A stretch of 22,593 nucleotides of DNA from Conexibacter sp. (GTDB lineage Bacteria > Actinomycetota > Thermoleophilia > Solirubrobacterales > Solirubrobacteraceae): NCBI GenBank assembly GCA_025964295.1, contig JAOPZD010000554.1:1-22593 (forward strand), in the 5' to 3' direction. Position 1 is the stretch's first letter. Every line of letters begins with the position of its first letter. Positions 12,378 through 21,367 of this stretch are shown piece by piece. A model generated the notes under the pieces. It worked only from the letters and a program-made list of their open reading frames with translations, did no database searches and was not told the origin of the DNA. Position numbers and translations under genes: made by a program.

Positions 12378-13670
12378 TCAGCCGTCGTCGTGGCCCTCCC
12401 GGCCCGCGGGCCCGAAGAAGCGGTGCGCCGCGTACCGCGCCACCTGCTCGCCGATCCTGCCGCCCTCTTCGTCGGCGAACCGGAAGTGGATCCCGGCCCA
12501 CACCCGCGCGTCGATGATCTCGTTGCCGGCCTGCGAGAACGACGTGAAGCTGCGCGCGATGCCGGCGGCGTTGGTCGTGCCGAACGTCGCCGCGTCCGTG
12601 CCGTAGAAGTCCTCCAGCGTCGTGGTGGCCGCGAGCGCGAACGCCGACAGGCCCGACGAGTGCTCGGGATAAGGCGGCGTCGCGACGAGCGGCATCCAGC
12701 CCGGATCCCCCGCCGTGGCCGGGTTGCCGTCCTGGTCGCCCTGGTGGATCGCGGTGATCGGCCGCCAGAAGGACCAGCGGGCCTTGTCGTTCCAGACGGT
12801 GATCAGCGCGTCGGCCGACGTCGTGTAGAGCCGGGCGAACAGCCGGGCATGGTCGGCCAGCGAGGCCGGGTGGCCGTCGGCGATCGCGCGGAACAGGGCG
12901 CTCCACGTGCCGGCGGCGTTCGCCGCGCCCCAGAAGCGCCCCGCGACGGTCTGGTCCGGGGTCCGGACCGTGCTGTCCAGCGCGCCCAGGGCCTTGACCT
13001 CGTCGTAGTCCCGGGCGTAGCGCCGGCTCGCGAGCGCGTGCGGCGGCCGGGCGGCGAACCGCGATCCGTCGCCGATCAGGAACGGCTTGACGTCCTTGAG
13101 CCACGCGCCGGGGTCGCTGACGAAGGCCGGCGGCTCCGGACGCCACTGGCCGATCTCCGTGCCCGCCGTGAATCGGAAGGGCCCGAAGCGACCGTCGCCG
13201 GTCCGCGCGGCGATCATCGCGTCGGCGGCGGCGTTGCCGGTCGCGATGCCGCCCACCTTGGCGCGACCGTCGGGGATCGCGGCCAGCGACGCGGCGTAGA
13301 GCGGCTGCAGCGACGCCACCAGGGCGGGGAGCTGCGCGGGCGGGACGACCGGCGGCCGGCTGTCGATCAGCACGCGGTAGGCGGCGGTGGCCGCCGCGGA
13401 GTCCTGCGAGTACCAGCGCCTCGCCCGCGGCGCGACCAGGTAGGGCTGGTAGCCGCGGTCGATCGCGTTGACGGCGTCGTACATGGCGCCGTGGACCATC
13501 GCCAGCTGCGCGATGCCGACCGCCCCCTGCCCGGAGTCGCGGATCAGCGCGTTGGCGCCGATCTCGTTCCACTGCGTGACGGTGTCCGCGCGCGCCGGCG
13601 CAGACAGGGCGAGCCCGGCCACGGCGGCGACGATCGCGAGCATGCTGCGACGTGCACGGTACGTGCTCAT
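12378..13670 (-). CDS. Vanadium-haloperoxidase-like secreted protein (PAP2/VHPO superfamily), active-site His missing
   Basis: The 430-aa protein from ATG 13670 (TAGGAG 7 nt upstream) has an export signal with consecutive arginines (RARRSMLAIVAAVAGLALSA), possibly Tat-type, then the helical VHPO core. Vanadate-pocket motifs appear in order: K296-A-R-W-S-F-W-R303-P304, then SSGL at 338-341 where active enzymes have PSGH, and R389-x5-H395 in ARVWAGIHFRFAD. The vanadate-anchoring Lys, Arg and His are kept, but the acid-base His of PSGH is Leu341. Halide oxidation may therefore be lost or altered; a phosphatase-like or binding role is possible. It is expected to act outside the membrane. Confidence 0.82.
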   Translation of the reverse strand: MSTYRARRSMLAIVAAVAGLALSAPARADTVTQWNEIGANALIRDSGQGAVGIAQLAMVHGAMYDAVNAIDRGYQPYLVAPRARRWYSQDSAAATAAYRVLIDSRPPVVPPAQLPALVASLQPLYAASLAAIPDGRAKVGGIATGNAAADAMIAARTGDGRFGPFRFTAGTEIGQWRPEPPAFVSDPGAWLKDVKPFLIGDGSRFAARPPHALASRRYARDYDEVKALGALDSTVRTPDQTVAGRFWGAANAAGTWSALFRAIADGHPASLADHARLFARLYTTSADALITVWNDKARWSFWRPITAIHQGDQDGNPATAGDPGWMPLVATPPYPEHSSGLSAFALAATTTLEDFYGTDAATFGTTNAAGIARSFTSFSQAGNEIIDARVWAGIHFRFADEEGGRIGEQVARYAAHRFFGPAGREGHDDG

Positions 13671-13888
13671 CTGAGCGCTCCTAACGGGTGTCGCGGCGCG
13701 GGAAAGGGACCACACGCGCCGCTCAGCATTCCAGAGCGAACTCCGTTGCTGAGAGAGACTGGAGCAATCGACTATGCGCCTATCGCGTGCCGCTGTCAAC
13801 GGGGTACGCGACCGGCCCGGTTTCTCGCATCCTGCTCTTGTCGCCCGCCCGCCGATGAGTTCGCCGTCGATGTGGTGTCCTAGCTGCC
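13671..13888. promoter_or_regulatory. Divergent region between haloperoxidase-like gene and ABC exporter
   Basis: This 218-bp gap contains the haloperoxidase ribosome binding site and an inverted repeat, CTCAGCA (13722-13728) with TGCTGAG (13747-13753). The minus-strand decamer TCTCAGCAAC (13754-13745) is identical to one upstream of the response regulator at 21368-21377. No clear ribosome binding site precedes the ABC start. The rest shows nothing I can name. Confidence 0.4.
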
Positions 13889-14716
13889 GTGCACCAACAG
13901 GAGCAGTCCAACGATGGCGGCGTCGCCGTCCGCGCCGAGGCGCTGATCAAGACCTACAAGAGCCGCAGCGGGACGGTCGAGGCCGTCCGGGGCGTCGACC
14001 TCCGCGTCGCCGCCGGCGAGGTGTTCGGGTTCCTCGGGCCCAACGGCGCCGGGAAGTCCACGACGGTCAGGATGCTCACGACGCTGCTGACGATCACGAG
14101 CGGCAGGGCGCACGTCGCCGGCGTCGACGTCGCCGAGCAGCCCGACGAGGCCCGCCGCAAGATCGGTGTCGCCCTCCAGGAGGCCGGCCTCGATCCGCGC
14201 CAGACGGGCCGCGAGCTGCTCGTGCTGCAGGGGCGGCTGTTCGGCCTCGACGCCAGCCAGGCCGCCGACCGCGCCGACGAGCTCCTCACGCTTATGGAGC
14301 TCCAGGACGCCGCCGACCGCCGCATCAAGGGCTACTCGGGCGGCATGAAGCGCCGCCTGGACCTCGCCTCCGCGCTCGTGCACGAGCCCGCGGTGCTGTT
14401 CCTCGACGAGCCGACCACCGGCCTGGACCCCGCCAGCCGCCTGACGGTCTGGGACGAGGTCCGCCGCATCAACCAGCGCGGGACGACGGTCTTCCTCACG
14501 ACGCAGTACCTGGAAGAGGCCGACCAGCTCTGCGACCGCCTCGCGATCATCGACGGCGGCCGCATCGTGCGCGAGGGGACCCCGGCGCAGCTCAAGGACG
14601 AGCTGCAAGAACGCCGGCAACTCCCCGAGTCCCCCACCCTCGACGACGTCTTCCTCGACGCCACCGGCCGCACCCGCAGCCGCGTCGAGGGCGACGTGCA
14701 GGAGGTCTCCGCATGA
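13889..14716 (+). CDS. ABC exporter ATP-binding subunit (DrrA-like)
   Basis: The 275-aa ATPase drives a two-gene ABC-2 exporter. Walker A GPNGAGKST (50-58), Q-loop at Q97, ABC signature YSGGMKRR (149-156), Walker B VLFLDEP (169-175), D-loop GLD and a switch region ending in TTQYLEEAD (204-212) are all present. The glutamine-for-histidine switch residue (Q206) and the TTQYLEEADQL sequence are characteristic of the DrrA/daunorubicin-resistance subfamily, together with the short C-terminal extension. GTG 13889 is the furthest possible start. The stop overlaps the permease ATG (ATGA), so translation is coupled. The substrate cannot be told from sequence; lipids, antibiotics or other hydrophobic compounds are typical. 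Confidence 0.93.
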   Translation: MHQQEQSNDGGVAVRAEALIKTYKSRSGTVEAVRGVDLRVAAGEVFGFLGPNGAGKSTTVRMLTTLLTITSGRAHVAGVDVAEQPDEARRKIGVALQEAGLDPRQTGRELLVLQGRLFGLDASQAADRADELLTLMELQDAADRRIKGYSGGMKRRLDLASALVHEPAVLFLDEPTTGLDPASRLTVWDEVRRINQRGTTVFLTTQYLEEADQLCDRLAIIDGGRIVREGTPAQLKDELQERRQLPESPTLDDVFLDATGRTRSRVEGDVQEVSA

Positions 14717-15468
14717 CCCAGACCCTGGTCCTCGGCCGCCGCGCGCTCACCGAGGCCTGGCGGACGCCCGAGGCGCTCGTCCCGACCCTCTTCATCCCCT
14801 TGTTCTTCCTCGTCGTCAACGTCGGCCAGGCGGGCAAGATCTTCCCCTCCTCCTCCACCGGCTTCCTGCATGGTCAGGGCTACGGCGCGTTCCAGCTGCC
14901 GTCCTCGCTCCTGCTGGCCGCCTCGTTCGGCACCGCCGCGCTGTTCCTCGTCGAGGACATCGAGGACGGCTACTTCGACAAGCTCCGGGCGGCGCCCGTC
15001 TCGCGCGTCGCGATCGTCCTCGGTCGGCTCGTCGCCGAGCTCGTCAAGGGCACCATCATCGCGACCGCCATCGTCGTGCTGGCGATGATCTTCGGCATCC
15101 GGATCGCCTCCGGCCCGGTCGGCTTCGTCCTGCTCGTCGGCGTCACCGCGCTGTGGGCCGTCGTCTACGTCGGGTTCATGCAGCTCATCGCGCTGACCAC
15201 CCGCAGCGCGGCGGCGACGAACTCCGGCGGCCTGGTGTTCTTCCCGCTGCTGTTCCTGACCCCGAACTTCGTCCCGCGCGACATGCTCACGCGCCCGATG
15301 GAGATCGCCGCGTCGCTGAACCCCGTCACCTACATCATGGAGACGCTGCGCTCGCTGATCCTCCAGGACCTCGTGTGGAGCAAGATCTGGCCGGGCTTCC
15401 TCGTCGTCGCGCTCGCCGGCCTGCTGATGCTCGCCCTCAACGTGCGGGTGATCCGCAACTACGACTAG
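14713..15468 (+). CDS. ABC-2 type exporter permease (DrrB-like)
   Basis: The 251-aa membrane partner of the preceding ATPase. About six hydrophobic segments can be seen, including LVPTLFIPLFFLVVNVGQ, GTIIATAIVVLAMIFGI, FVLLVGVTALWAVVYVGF, SGGLVFFPLLFLTPNFVP and a final FLVVALAGLLMLALNV. The cytoplasmic loop EDIEDGYFDKLRAAPVSR, with its Glu-Asp and conserved Leu-x-x-x-Pro-x-x-R, is the EAA-like coupling motif of ABC2_membrane proteins. FVPRDMLTRPMEIAASLNPVTY is the family's conserved outer segment. AGGAGG (14700-14705) serves the ATG at 14713. Confidence 0.93.
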   Translation: MTQTLVLGRRALTEAWRTPEALVPTLFIPLFFLVVNVGQAGKIFPSSSTGFLHGQGYGAFQLPSSLLLAASFGTAALFLVEDIEDGYFDKLRAAPVSRVAIVLGRLVAELVKGTIIATAIVVLAMIFGIRIASGPVGFVLLVGVTALWAVVYVGFMQLIALTTRSAAATNSGGLVFFPLLFLTPNFVPRDMLTRPMEIAASLNPVTYIMETLRSLILQDLVWSKIWPGFLVVALAGLLMLALNVRVIRNYD

Positions 15469-15504
15469 CGCTCAGCGCCGCGAAGTGGGAGGCTGGCGCT
15501 CGCC

Positions 15505-16725
15505 ATGGCCGAGCACGAGCGCCTCCTGCACCGCTTCCGGCCCGTGCTGGTCTACGACTCCCAGGAGGCGTACTTCGCCGATCACCCGGCGCAGATGGTG
15601 GTCAACCCGGGCAACGAGCTGCGCCGTGCCGACGGCACCGTCCTCGCCCGCACCGATGACAACACGCTGCGCCTGGACGTCCTGGACGAGCACGGCCGCG
15701 CCGACGACCGCCTCGCCATCTGCGGCAAGGACTACCGGACCCAGTACGTGGCGCTGCGCGAGGCCCATCCGGACCTCAAGAACCACATGGTCGCCCACGC
15801 GCAGCGCGACTCCCGCGGCGACCTCTGGCTGCAGTACTGGCTCTGGTACTTCTACAACGACTACCGGCTGGCGGCGAACGTCGGCCTCCACGAGGGCGAC
15901 TGGGAGATGGTCCAGCTGCGCCTCGACGGCGACGACCCCGCCGCGGCGCAGCCCGACTACGCGGTCTACGCCCAGCACCGGCAGGCCGAGCGGCGCCCGT
16001 GGGACCAGGTCCACAAGGACCCTGACAACCCCGACGCGGCGCTCGTCTTCGTCGCCCGCGGCTCGCACGCCTCCTACTTCCGCACCGGCCTCTTCGAGAC
16101 CGAGGTCTGGGCCGACATCTGCGACGGCGCCCGCCGCTCGCCGCCCTCCACGCTGCTGCTCGCCGACGACGCCGCCGACCACCCGTGGGTCCGCTGGCCC
16201 GGCCGCTGGGGCGACACCGAGGGGCGCAACAAGGCCGAGGACCCCAGCCCGGACGGGCCCGGCCACCATGCGCAGTGGACCGACCCCCACGGGCTGTTCG
16301 CCGACGCCGCCGACACGCGCGACCACAAGGACCCGATCCCCGGCGCGGACTTCGCCGTCGAGCGCCAGGGCGAGCACCTGCGCATCCACTACGACCTGCG
16401 CCGCGCGCCCAAGCCGGTCGCCACGATCCTCGCCAACGTCAACTCCCGCGACGAGCCGGGCACGCCGCCGCGCACGTTCACCTTCGACGTCCGCGGCCGC
16501 CCGGCGACCGGGACGCTCATGGTGAGCGAGGCGACCGTGAGCCCCGAGCGCACCTACGACGTCCGCCTCAGCGTGGTGTTCACCGACGACGAGCCGAGCG
16601 CCGTCGTCTCGCGCTCGCTCGATCCCGGCCGCCACGCGCCCGCGCGCGTCATCACCACCAAGATCGCCGCCGTGGTGGTGCCGGCCGTCGAGTGGCTGCG
16701 CAAGCTCCTGCGCCGGCGGCGGTGA
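15505..16725 (+). CDS. Vps62-like (DUF946-type) protein
   Basis: The 406-aa protein resembles the Vps62 family: RFRPVLVYDSQEAYF (10-24), a WLQYWLWYFYND segment (108-119), HEGDWEMVQLRL (129-140) and VFVARGSHASYF (181-192). In this family the HEGDWE and RGSHASY signatures form the core; the molecular function is unknown, although related domains appear with pore-forming or lipid-active proteins. The C-terminal third (about 285-385) looks like a separate beta-rich domain, followed by a hydrophobic then basic tail (IAAVVVPAVEWLRKLLRRRR). GGGAGG lies about 14 nt upstream of the ATG. It follows the ABC genes by 36 bp and precedes DUF2235 by 13 bp, so it may belong to one operon with them. Confidence 0.8.
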   Translation: MAEHERLLHRFRPVLVYDSQEAYFADHPAQMVVNPGNELRRADGTVLARTDDNTLRLDVLDEHGRADDRLAICGKDYRTQYVALREAHPDLKNHMVAHAQRDSRGDLWLQYWLWYFYNDYRLAANVGLHEGDWEMVQLRLDGDDPAAAQPDYAVYAQHRQAERRPWDQVHKDPDNPDAALVFVARGSHASYFRTGLFETEVWADICDGARRSPPSTLLLADDAADHPWVRWPGRWGDTEGRNKAEDPSPDGPGHHAQWTDPHGLFADAADTRDHKDPIPGADFAVERQGEHLRIHYDLRRAPKPVATILANVNSRDEPGTPPRTFTFDVRGRPATGTLMVSEATVSPERTYDVRLSVVFTDDEPSAVVSRSLDPGRHAPARVITTKIAAVVVPAVEWLRKLLRRRR

Positions 16726-16738
16726 AGGCGAGGCCAGC

Positions 16739-17836
16739 ATGTCGACCAAGTCCATCGTCATCGCCTGCGACGGCACCTGGAACCGCCCGGACCAGATCAG
16801 CCACGGCACGGTCGCCCCGACCAACGTCACCAAGATCGCCCTGGCGGTCCCCGACGCCGACGGGGAGGGCCGCGAGCAGAAGCTCTTCTACGAGCCCGGC
16901 GTCGGGACGCGGCCGCTGGAGCACCTGCGCGGCGGCGCGTTCGGCATCGGCATCTCGCGCAACATCCGCGACTGCTACCGCTTCCTGGCCAAGTGCTACG
17001 CGCCCGGCGACGACCTGTACCTCTTCGGCTTCAGCCGCGGCGCGTTCACGGCGCGCAGCATCGCGGGGCTGATCGGCAACTGCGGGATCCTGCAGCCCGA
17101 GCATGTCGACCGCGTCGACGACGCCTACCGCCTCTACCGCAACCACGACGCGCCGACCCGGCCGAGCGGCATCGAGGCGCGCGTCTTCCGGCGCATGTAC
17201 GCCTACGACGACGTGCCGATCCGCTTCGTCGGCGTCTGGGACACCGTCGGCGCGCTCGGGATCCCGACGGGCGTGCTGCGCCTGCCGTGGCTGACCAAGC
17301 GGTGGGCCTTCCACGACGTCCGGCTCGGCGCGCACGTCCGGACCGCGTGCCATGCCCTGGCCATCGACGAGCGCCGCGGGCCGTTCGCCCCCACGCTGTG
17401 GACCCGCCAGGACCCGCGTCCCGCCGACCAGACGCTCGACCAGGTCTGGTTCAGCGGCGTGCACTGCGACGTCGGCGGCGGCCCCGGCCAGCCCGGGCTG
17501 GCGGAGATCCCGCTGCTGTGGATGGCCGAGCGCGCCGCGCAGGCCGGGCTGGCGTTCAAGGACGGCTGGTTCATGCCCACCAGCGCGCCGGATCCCGACA
17601 AGCGCCACGTCGGCCAGGAGGTCTCGCCCGACGCGCTGGCCGACTTCAGCGATTCGCGCAAGGGCCAGTACCGCCTCGTGGCGCCCAACGTGCGCACGCT
17701 CATCGGGACCGATCGCGGCAGCCCGGCGACCAGCGCCTGGCGGCGGGTCCGCGAGAAGCACGGCTACGACCCGCCGAACCTGCGCGCCTACCTCGCCACC
17801 GACCCGGCGCCGACCGAGGTGCGCGACCGCGTCTGA
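16739..17836 (+). CDS. DUF2235 alpha/beta-hydrolase (Tle1-like putative phospholipase)
   Basis: The 365-aa protein matches DUF2235, the catalytic domain also found in type VI lipase effectors of the Tle1 family. The start, KSIVIACDGTWNRPD (4-18), is the family hallmark. The nucleophile elbow is GFSRG (97-101, Ser99) in LYLFGFSRGAFTAR. The likely acid is D168 in FVGVWDTVGALG and the likely base H242 in WFSGVHCDVGGG. All three are present, so lipase/esterase activity is plausible. There is no signal peptide and no other domain, and no type VI genes are nearby, so this is a cytosolic or unconventional relative. It is very close to the Vps62-like gene and probably co-expressed with it. Confidence 0.88.
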   Translation: MSTKSIVIACDGTWNRPDQISHGTVAPTNVTKIALAVPDADGEGREQKLFYEPGVGTRPLEHLRGGAFGIGISRNIRDCYRFLAKCYAPGDDLYLFGFSRGAFTARSIAGLIGNCGILQPEHVDRVDDAYRLYRNHDAPTRPSGIEARVFRRMYAYDDVPIRFVGVWDTVGALGIPTGVLRLPWLTKRWAFHDVRLGAHVRTACHALAIDERRGPFAPTLWTRQDPRPADQTLDQVWFSGVHCDVGGGPGQPGLAEIPLLWMAERAAQAGLAFKDGWFMPTSAPDPDKRHVGQEVSPDALADFSDSRKGQYRLVAPNVRTLIGTDRGSPATSAWRRVREKHGYDPPNLRAYLATDPAPTEVRDRV

Positions 17837-17857
17837 GCAGGCGCGGCGGCGGCGGCG

Positions 17858-18829
17858 CTAGAGCGCGAACGCCGCGAGGTCGCGCTCGGGGTAGGCGCGG
17901 ATCTGCACGATCGCGCCGTCGCCGTCCTCGGCCGGCTCGAGCACCAGCAGGCGATGGGGCGTCACGCCGTCGGGCTCGCGCAGCAGGACGGCGGGGCGGC
18001 CGTTGGCGCGGCCCGGCGAGGCCGGCATGCCCTCCAGGCCCCCGCAGTTGGACACGAAGAACGCGATGATCGCGTCCGCCCCGACCACGGCCGCGCGCGG
18101 CGGCATCGTCAGGACCGCGTCGGCGCGCAGCAGCGCGACGAGCGCGTCGATGTCCTTGCGCTCCCAGGCCGCGACGTACTTCTCCAGCAGCTCGCGGTCC
18201 TCCGCGCTGCGCACGCCGGACACCGACCGCGCCGGGACGATGTCCTCGACCGTGGCCCGCGCGCGCTGCAGCGCGCCGTTGACCGCGGCGACGGTCGTCT
18301 CGAGCAGGTCGGCGACCTCCGGGCCGGTCCAGCCGAGCACGTCGCGCAGGATCAGGACCGCGCGCTGACGGCCGGGCAGCCGCTGGATCGCGGTCAGCAG
18401 CGCGAGCTCCATGCCCTCGCGCAGCGCGTAGCGCGCCGCGGGGTCGGCGACCGCGCCCGCGCCGCCGGCGGCGAAGGCCTGCGCCTCCTCGACGCGGTCG
18501 TCCGGGTAGGGGTCCACCATCGGCTCGGCCCGCCGCGGCCGGCGCTCGATCTCGTCCAGGCACGCGTTGGTGGCGATCCGGTACAGCCACGTCGTCACCG
18601 ACGCCCGGCGCTCGAAGCGGTCCAGCGAGCGCCAGGCCCGCAGCAGCGTCTCCTGCACGAGGTCCTCGGCGTCCCAGCGCGAGCCGAGCATCCGGTAGCA
18701 GTGGATCTCCAGCGTCCGCCGGTAGGGCTCGACCAGCGCGCGGAACGCCCGCTCGTCGCCCGCCTGGGCCGCGGCGACCAGCGCCCGCTCGTCGCCCGCC
18801 GTCGTCGTCGCCACGCCGCTCGTGCTCAT
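17858..18829 (-). CDS. ECF sigma factor with SnoaL-like C-terminal domain (SigG/SigX5 type)
   Basis: This alternative sigma factor directs RNA polymerase to a small set of promoters. Region 2 spans about 25-95 ([50 protein letters not shown]) and region 4 about 135-195 ([40 protein letters not shown]). The last 110 residues (about 210-323) form a SnoaL/NTF2-like fold with the [13 protein letters not shown] pattern seen in the SigG/TIGR02960 group. No anti-sigma gene is adjacent; in such factors the extra domain is thought to control activity. It is divergent from the MFS gene across a symmetric 70-bp region. The ATG lacks a ribosome binding site and may be leaderless. Confidence 0.9.
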   Translation of the reverse strand: MSTSGVATTTAGDERALVAAAQAGDERAFRALVEPYRRTLEIHCYRMLGSRWDAEDLVQETLLRAWRSLDRFERRASVTTWLYRIATNACLDEIERRPRRAEPMVDPYPDDRVEEAQAFAAGGAGAVADPAARYALREGMELALLTAIQRLPGRQRAVLILRDVLGWTGPEVADLLETTVAAVNGALQRARATVEDIVPARSVSGVRSAEDRELLEKYVAAWERKDIDALVALLRADAVLTMPPRAAVVGADAIIAFFVSNCGGLEGMPASPGRANGRPAVLLREPDGVTPHRLLVLEPAEDGDGAIVQIRAYPERDLAAFAL

Positions 18830-18899
18830 GGGAGGTTGGACGACCGCCCGCGCGAGAACTCATCGGTGACCTTGCGCGCGGGCCCCCGTCCAACCCCGC
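18830..18899. promoter_or_regulatory. Symmetric divergent promoter between ECF sigma and MFS genes
   Basis: GGTTGGACG (18834-18842) is an exact inverted copy of CGTCCAACC (18887-18895). Inside these, GCCCGCGCG (18846-18854) is an exact inverted copy of CGCGCGGGC (18875-18883). Each start codon thus has CGTCCAACC plus four bases directly before it. CGTC is a common -10 core for ECF sigma factors, so both genes may be read by this sigma factor from mirrored promoters. The alternative is a repressor operator. Confidence 0.6.
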
Positions 18900-20345
18900 A
18901 TGACCTCCGACACCCGCACCCAGCGCTGGGTCCTCGGCCTCGCCGCCGTCGCCTCCTTCATGGTCGCGCTCGACACGCTCGTCGTCTCGACCGCGCTCAC
19001 CACGATCCGCCACGACCTCGGCGCCTCCGTCGAGCAGCTCGAGTGGACCGTCAACGCCTACAACCTGACCTTCGCCGTGCTCATGCTCCCCGCGGCCGCC
19101 TTCGGCGACCGCTACGGCCGGCGCCGCACGTTCGCCGCCGGCCTGCTCGCGTTCAGCCTCGCCTCGGCCGCCTGCGCGCTCGCGCCGGACACCGGGACGC
19201 TGATCGCCGCGCGCGCCATCCAGGGCGCGGGCGCCGCGTTCGTGATGCCGCTGGCGGTCGCGCTCGTCGGCGCGGCCTTCCCACCCGAGCGCCGCGGCTC
19301 GGCGATGGGCGCCCTGCAGGGCCTCACCGGCCTGTCGGTCGCCTCGGGCCCCGTGATCGGCGGCGCCGTCGCGCAGGGCATCGACTGGCCGTGGATCTTC
19401 TGGATCAACGTCCCGATCGGCCTCGTCGCGGTGCCGCTCGTCCTGGCCCGGATCCCGGAGAGCGTCGGCGCCCGCCGCCCGCTCGACCTCCGCGGCGTGG
19501 TCCTCGTCACCGGCGGCGCGCTCGGCGTCGTCTGGGGCCTGGTGCGCGGCAACGGCGCCGGCTGGGGCAGCCCCGAGGTCGTCGCGGCGCTCGCCGCGGG
19601 CACCGCGCTGATCGCCGCCTTCGTGGTCGCGCAGCTGCGCACCGGCGCCGACGCGCTGCTGCCCCCGCGCCTGTTCCGCAAGCGCGCGTTCGGCGCGGGC
19701 AACGCCACCAGCTTCCTGATGATCGCCTCGCTGTTCTCGGCGGTCTTCTTCCTCGCCCAGTTCCTGCAGACCGGCCTGGGCAACGACCCGCTCGGCGCCG
19801 GGCTGCGCCTGCTGCCGTGGACGGCGACGCTGTTCTTCGTCGCGCCGGTCGCCGGCAAGCTCGTCGACCGCTTCGGCGAGCGCCCGTTCCTCGTCGGCGG
19901 CCTCACGTTGCAGGGCGCGGGCCTGGGCTGGGTCGCGCTGCTGGCCGACACGAACCTGGACTACCCCAAGCTGATCCCCGCGCTGATGATCGCCGGGGCC
20001 GGCGTGTCGATGGCGATCCCCGCGGCCCAGAACGCGGTCGTCGGCGCCGTCGGCGAGGCCGATATCGGCAAGGCCGCGGGCGCCAACAGCATGCTGCGCG
20101 AGCTGGGCGGCGTGTTCGGGATCGCGATCGCCGTGGCGGTCTTCGCCGGCGCCGGGAGCTACGTCAGCCCGACGGCCTTCGTCGACGGCTTCGGGCCCGC
20201 GCTGGGGACGTCGGCGGCACTCGCGCTGGTCGGCGCGGTCATCGCGCTCGCCGTGCCGGCGCGCCGCTACGCGGCGACCGGCGAGGACGCCGCGGGGACC
20301 GCGCCGGTCGGCGCCAGCCCCCAGGTCTCGGCGAGCACCTCGTAG
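18900..20345 (+). CDS. MFS drug exporter, DHA2 (EmrB/QacA) family
   Basis: The 481-aa protein is a 14-helix proton-driven exporter. Family marks: the first helix with [20 protein letters not shown] (motif D1-like), [15 protein letters not shown], the loop motif GDRYGRRR (66-73, motif A), [13 protein letters not shown] (motif B) and GPVIGGAV (motif C, antiporter signature). The helices after residue 200 include a second GxLxDRxGxR-like loop ([11 protein letters not shown]). The divergent ECF sigma gene is a likely regulator. There is no ribosome binding site before ATG 18900. The 3' end overlaps the opposing LLM gene by 79 bp. Confidence 0.93.
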   Translation: MTSDTRTQRWVLGLAAVASFMVALDTLVVSTALTTIRHDLGASVEQLEWTVNAYNLTFAVLMLPAAAFGDRYGRRRTFAAGLLAFSLASAACALAPDTGTLIAARAIQGAGAAFVMPLAVALVGAAFPPERRGSAMGALQGLTGLSVASGPVIGGAVAQGIDWPWIFWINVPIGLVAVPLVLARIPESVGARRPLDLRGVVLVTGGALGVVWGLVRGNGAGWGSPEVVAALAAGTALIAAFVVAQLRTGADALLPPRLFRKRAFGAGNATSFLMIASLFSAVFFLAQFLQTGLGNDPLGAGLRLLPWTATLFFVAPVAGKLVDRFGERPFLVGGLTLQGAGLGWVALLADTNLDYPKLIPALMIAGAGVSMAIPAAQNAVVGAVGEADIGKAAGANSMLRELGGVFGIAIAVAVFAGAGSYVSPTAFVDGFGPALGTSAALALVGAVIALAVPARRYAATGEDAAGTAPVGASPQVSASTS

Positions 20346-21319
20346 GACCGGACCCGCGCGGCGAAGTCATAGGCGTCGCTGGCGACGATGACCTCGTCGG
20401 CGCCCGTGCGCTCCACCAAGGACGACAACCTGGAGCGCACGGTCGCCGGGCCGCCGACGACCGCCTCGCTCATCTGCGCCTCGAGCCCCGCCTCCTCGCC
20501 GGGCATCCAGAAGGACGACATGTCGTCGATCGGCGGCAGCGTGCCCTTCGGCGTGCCGCGGTGCAGCCACGCGAACTTCTGCAGGGTGGAGGTGAACAGG
20601 CGCTGCGCCTCGTCGTCGGTGTCGGCGGCCATCAGCGAGACGCCGACCATCATGTAGGGCTCGCTCAGGCCGCCGGACTCCGGGGAGGGGACGAACCGGT
20701 CGCGGTAGATCTGCGCCGCCTCCATCAGGAAGCGCGGCGCGAAGTGCGAGGCGAACGCGAAGGGCAGGCCGAGGCGCGCGGCGAGGTCGGCGCCGTAGGT
20801 CGAGGAGCCCAGCAGCCAGACCGGGACGCCGGAGCCCGCGCCCGGGACCGCGCGCACGCGCTGGCCGGGCTGGGCCGGCGCGAGGAAGGCACGCAGCTCG
20901 GCGACCTCGGCGTCGAACTCCACGCCGCCGTTGGGGTTGCGCCGCAGCGCCCAGCCCGTCACGTGGTCGGTCCCCGGCGCGCGGCCGAGGCCGAGGTCGA
21001 TCCGGCCGGGGTGCAGCGCCTCGAGCGTCCCGAACTGCTCGGCGATGATCAGCGGCGCGTGGTTGGGGAGCATGATCCCGCCGCTGCCGACGCGGATCGA
21101 CGACGTCGCGGCCGCCAGCGCGCCGATCAGGACCGAGGTCGCCGACGAGGCGACGCCCGGGATGTTGTGGTGCTCGGCGACCCAGATCCGCCGGTAGCCG
21201 AGCCGCTCGACCAGCGGCGCGAGCTCCAGCGACTGGCGCAGGGCCTCGGCCGGCGTGGCGTCCGCGCGGATCGGGGCGAGGTCGAGGACGGAGAGCGGGA
21301 CGCGGGCGGTGTCGGACAC
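20267..21319 (-). CDS. LLM-class flavin-dependent oxidoreductase (luciferase-like)
   Basis: FMN- or F420-linked monooxygenase-type enzyme of the luciferase-like superfamily, 350 aa, TIM barrel. Visible marks: [11 protein letters not shown] at the N-terminus, the [18 protein letters not shown] strand/loop, [26 protein letters not shown]-type [32 protein letters not shown] and an ending in [10 protein letters not shown]. This is the MsnO8/YhbW-like group often annotated as alkanal monooxygenase. GTG 21319 is preferred: a TACAAT box (21332-21327) sits 7 nt upstream, which would make it a leaderless start. GTG 21325 is the alternative. The frame stays open far upstream on the opposite strand of the response-regulator gene; that part is not coding. 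Confidence 0.88.
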   Translation of the reverse strand: MSDTARVPLSVLDLAPIRADATPAEALRQSLELAPLVERLGYRRIWVAEHHNIPGVASSATSVLIGALAAATSSIRVGSGGIMLPNHAPLIIAEQFGTLEALHPGRIDLGLGRAPGTDHVTGWALRRNPNGGVEFDAEVAELRAFLAPAQPGQRVRAVPGAGSGVPVWLLGSSTYGADLAARLGLPFAFASHFAPRFLMEAAQIYRDRFVPSPESGGLSEPYMMVGVSLMAADTDDEAQRLFTSTLQKFAWLHRGTPKGTLPPIDDMSSFWMPGEEAGLEAQMSEAVVGGPATVRSRLSSLVERTGADEVIVASDAYDFAARVRSYEVLAETWGLAPTGAVPAASSPVAA

Positions 21320-21326
21320 CCCCACG

Positions 21327-21332
21327 ATTGTA
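21327..21332 (-). promoter_or_regulatory. -10 box of the LLM oxidoreductase gene
   Basis: TACAAT on the minus strand, seven bases before GTG 21319, fits a sigma-A -10 with transcription beginning at the start codon. The -35 is not convincing. Confidence 0.5.
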
Positions 21333-21367
21333 CGACGTCCATCGAACCATCCACGTTCTTCGGCTTT

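Noticed and set aside
16739..17836. DUF2235 protein as a type VI secretion effector
   Set aside because: No VgrG, PAAR, Hcp or immunity-type gene is nearby, and type VI systems are not expected in this kind of bacterium; only the catalytic domain is shared.
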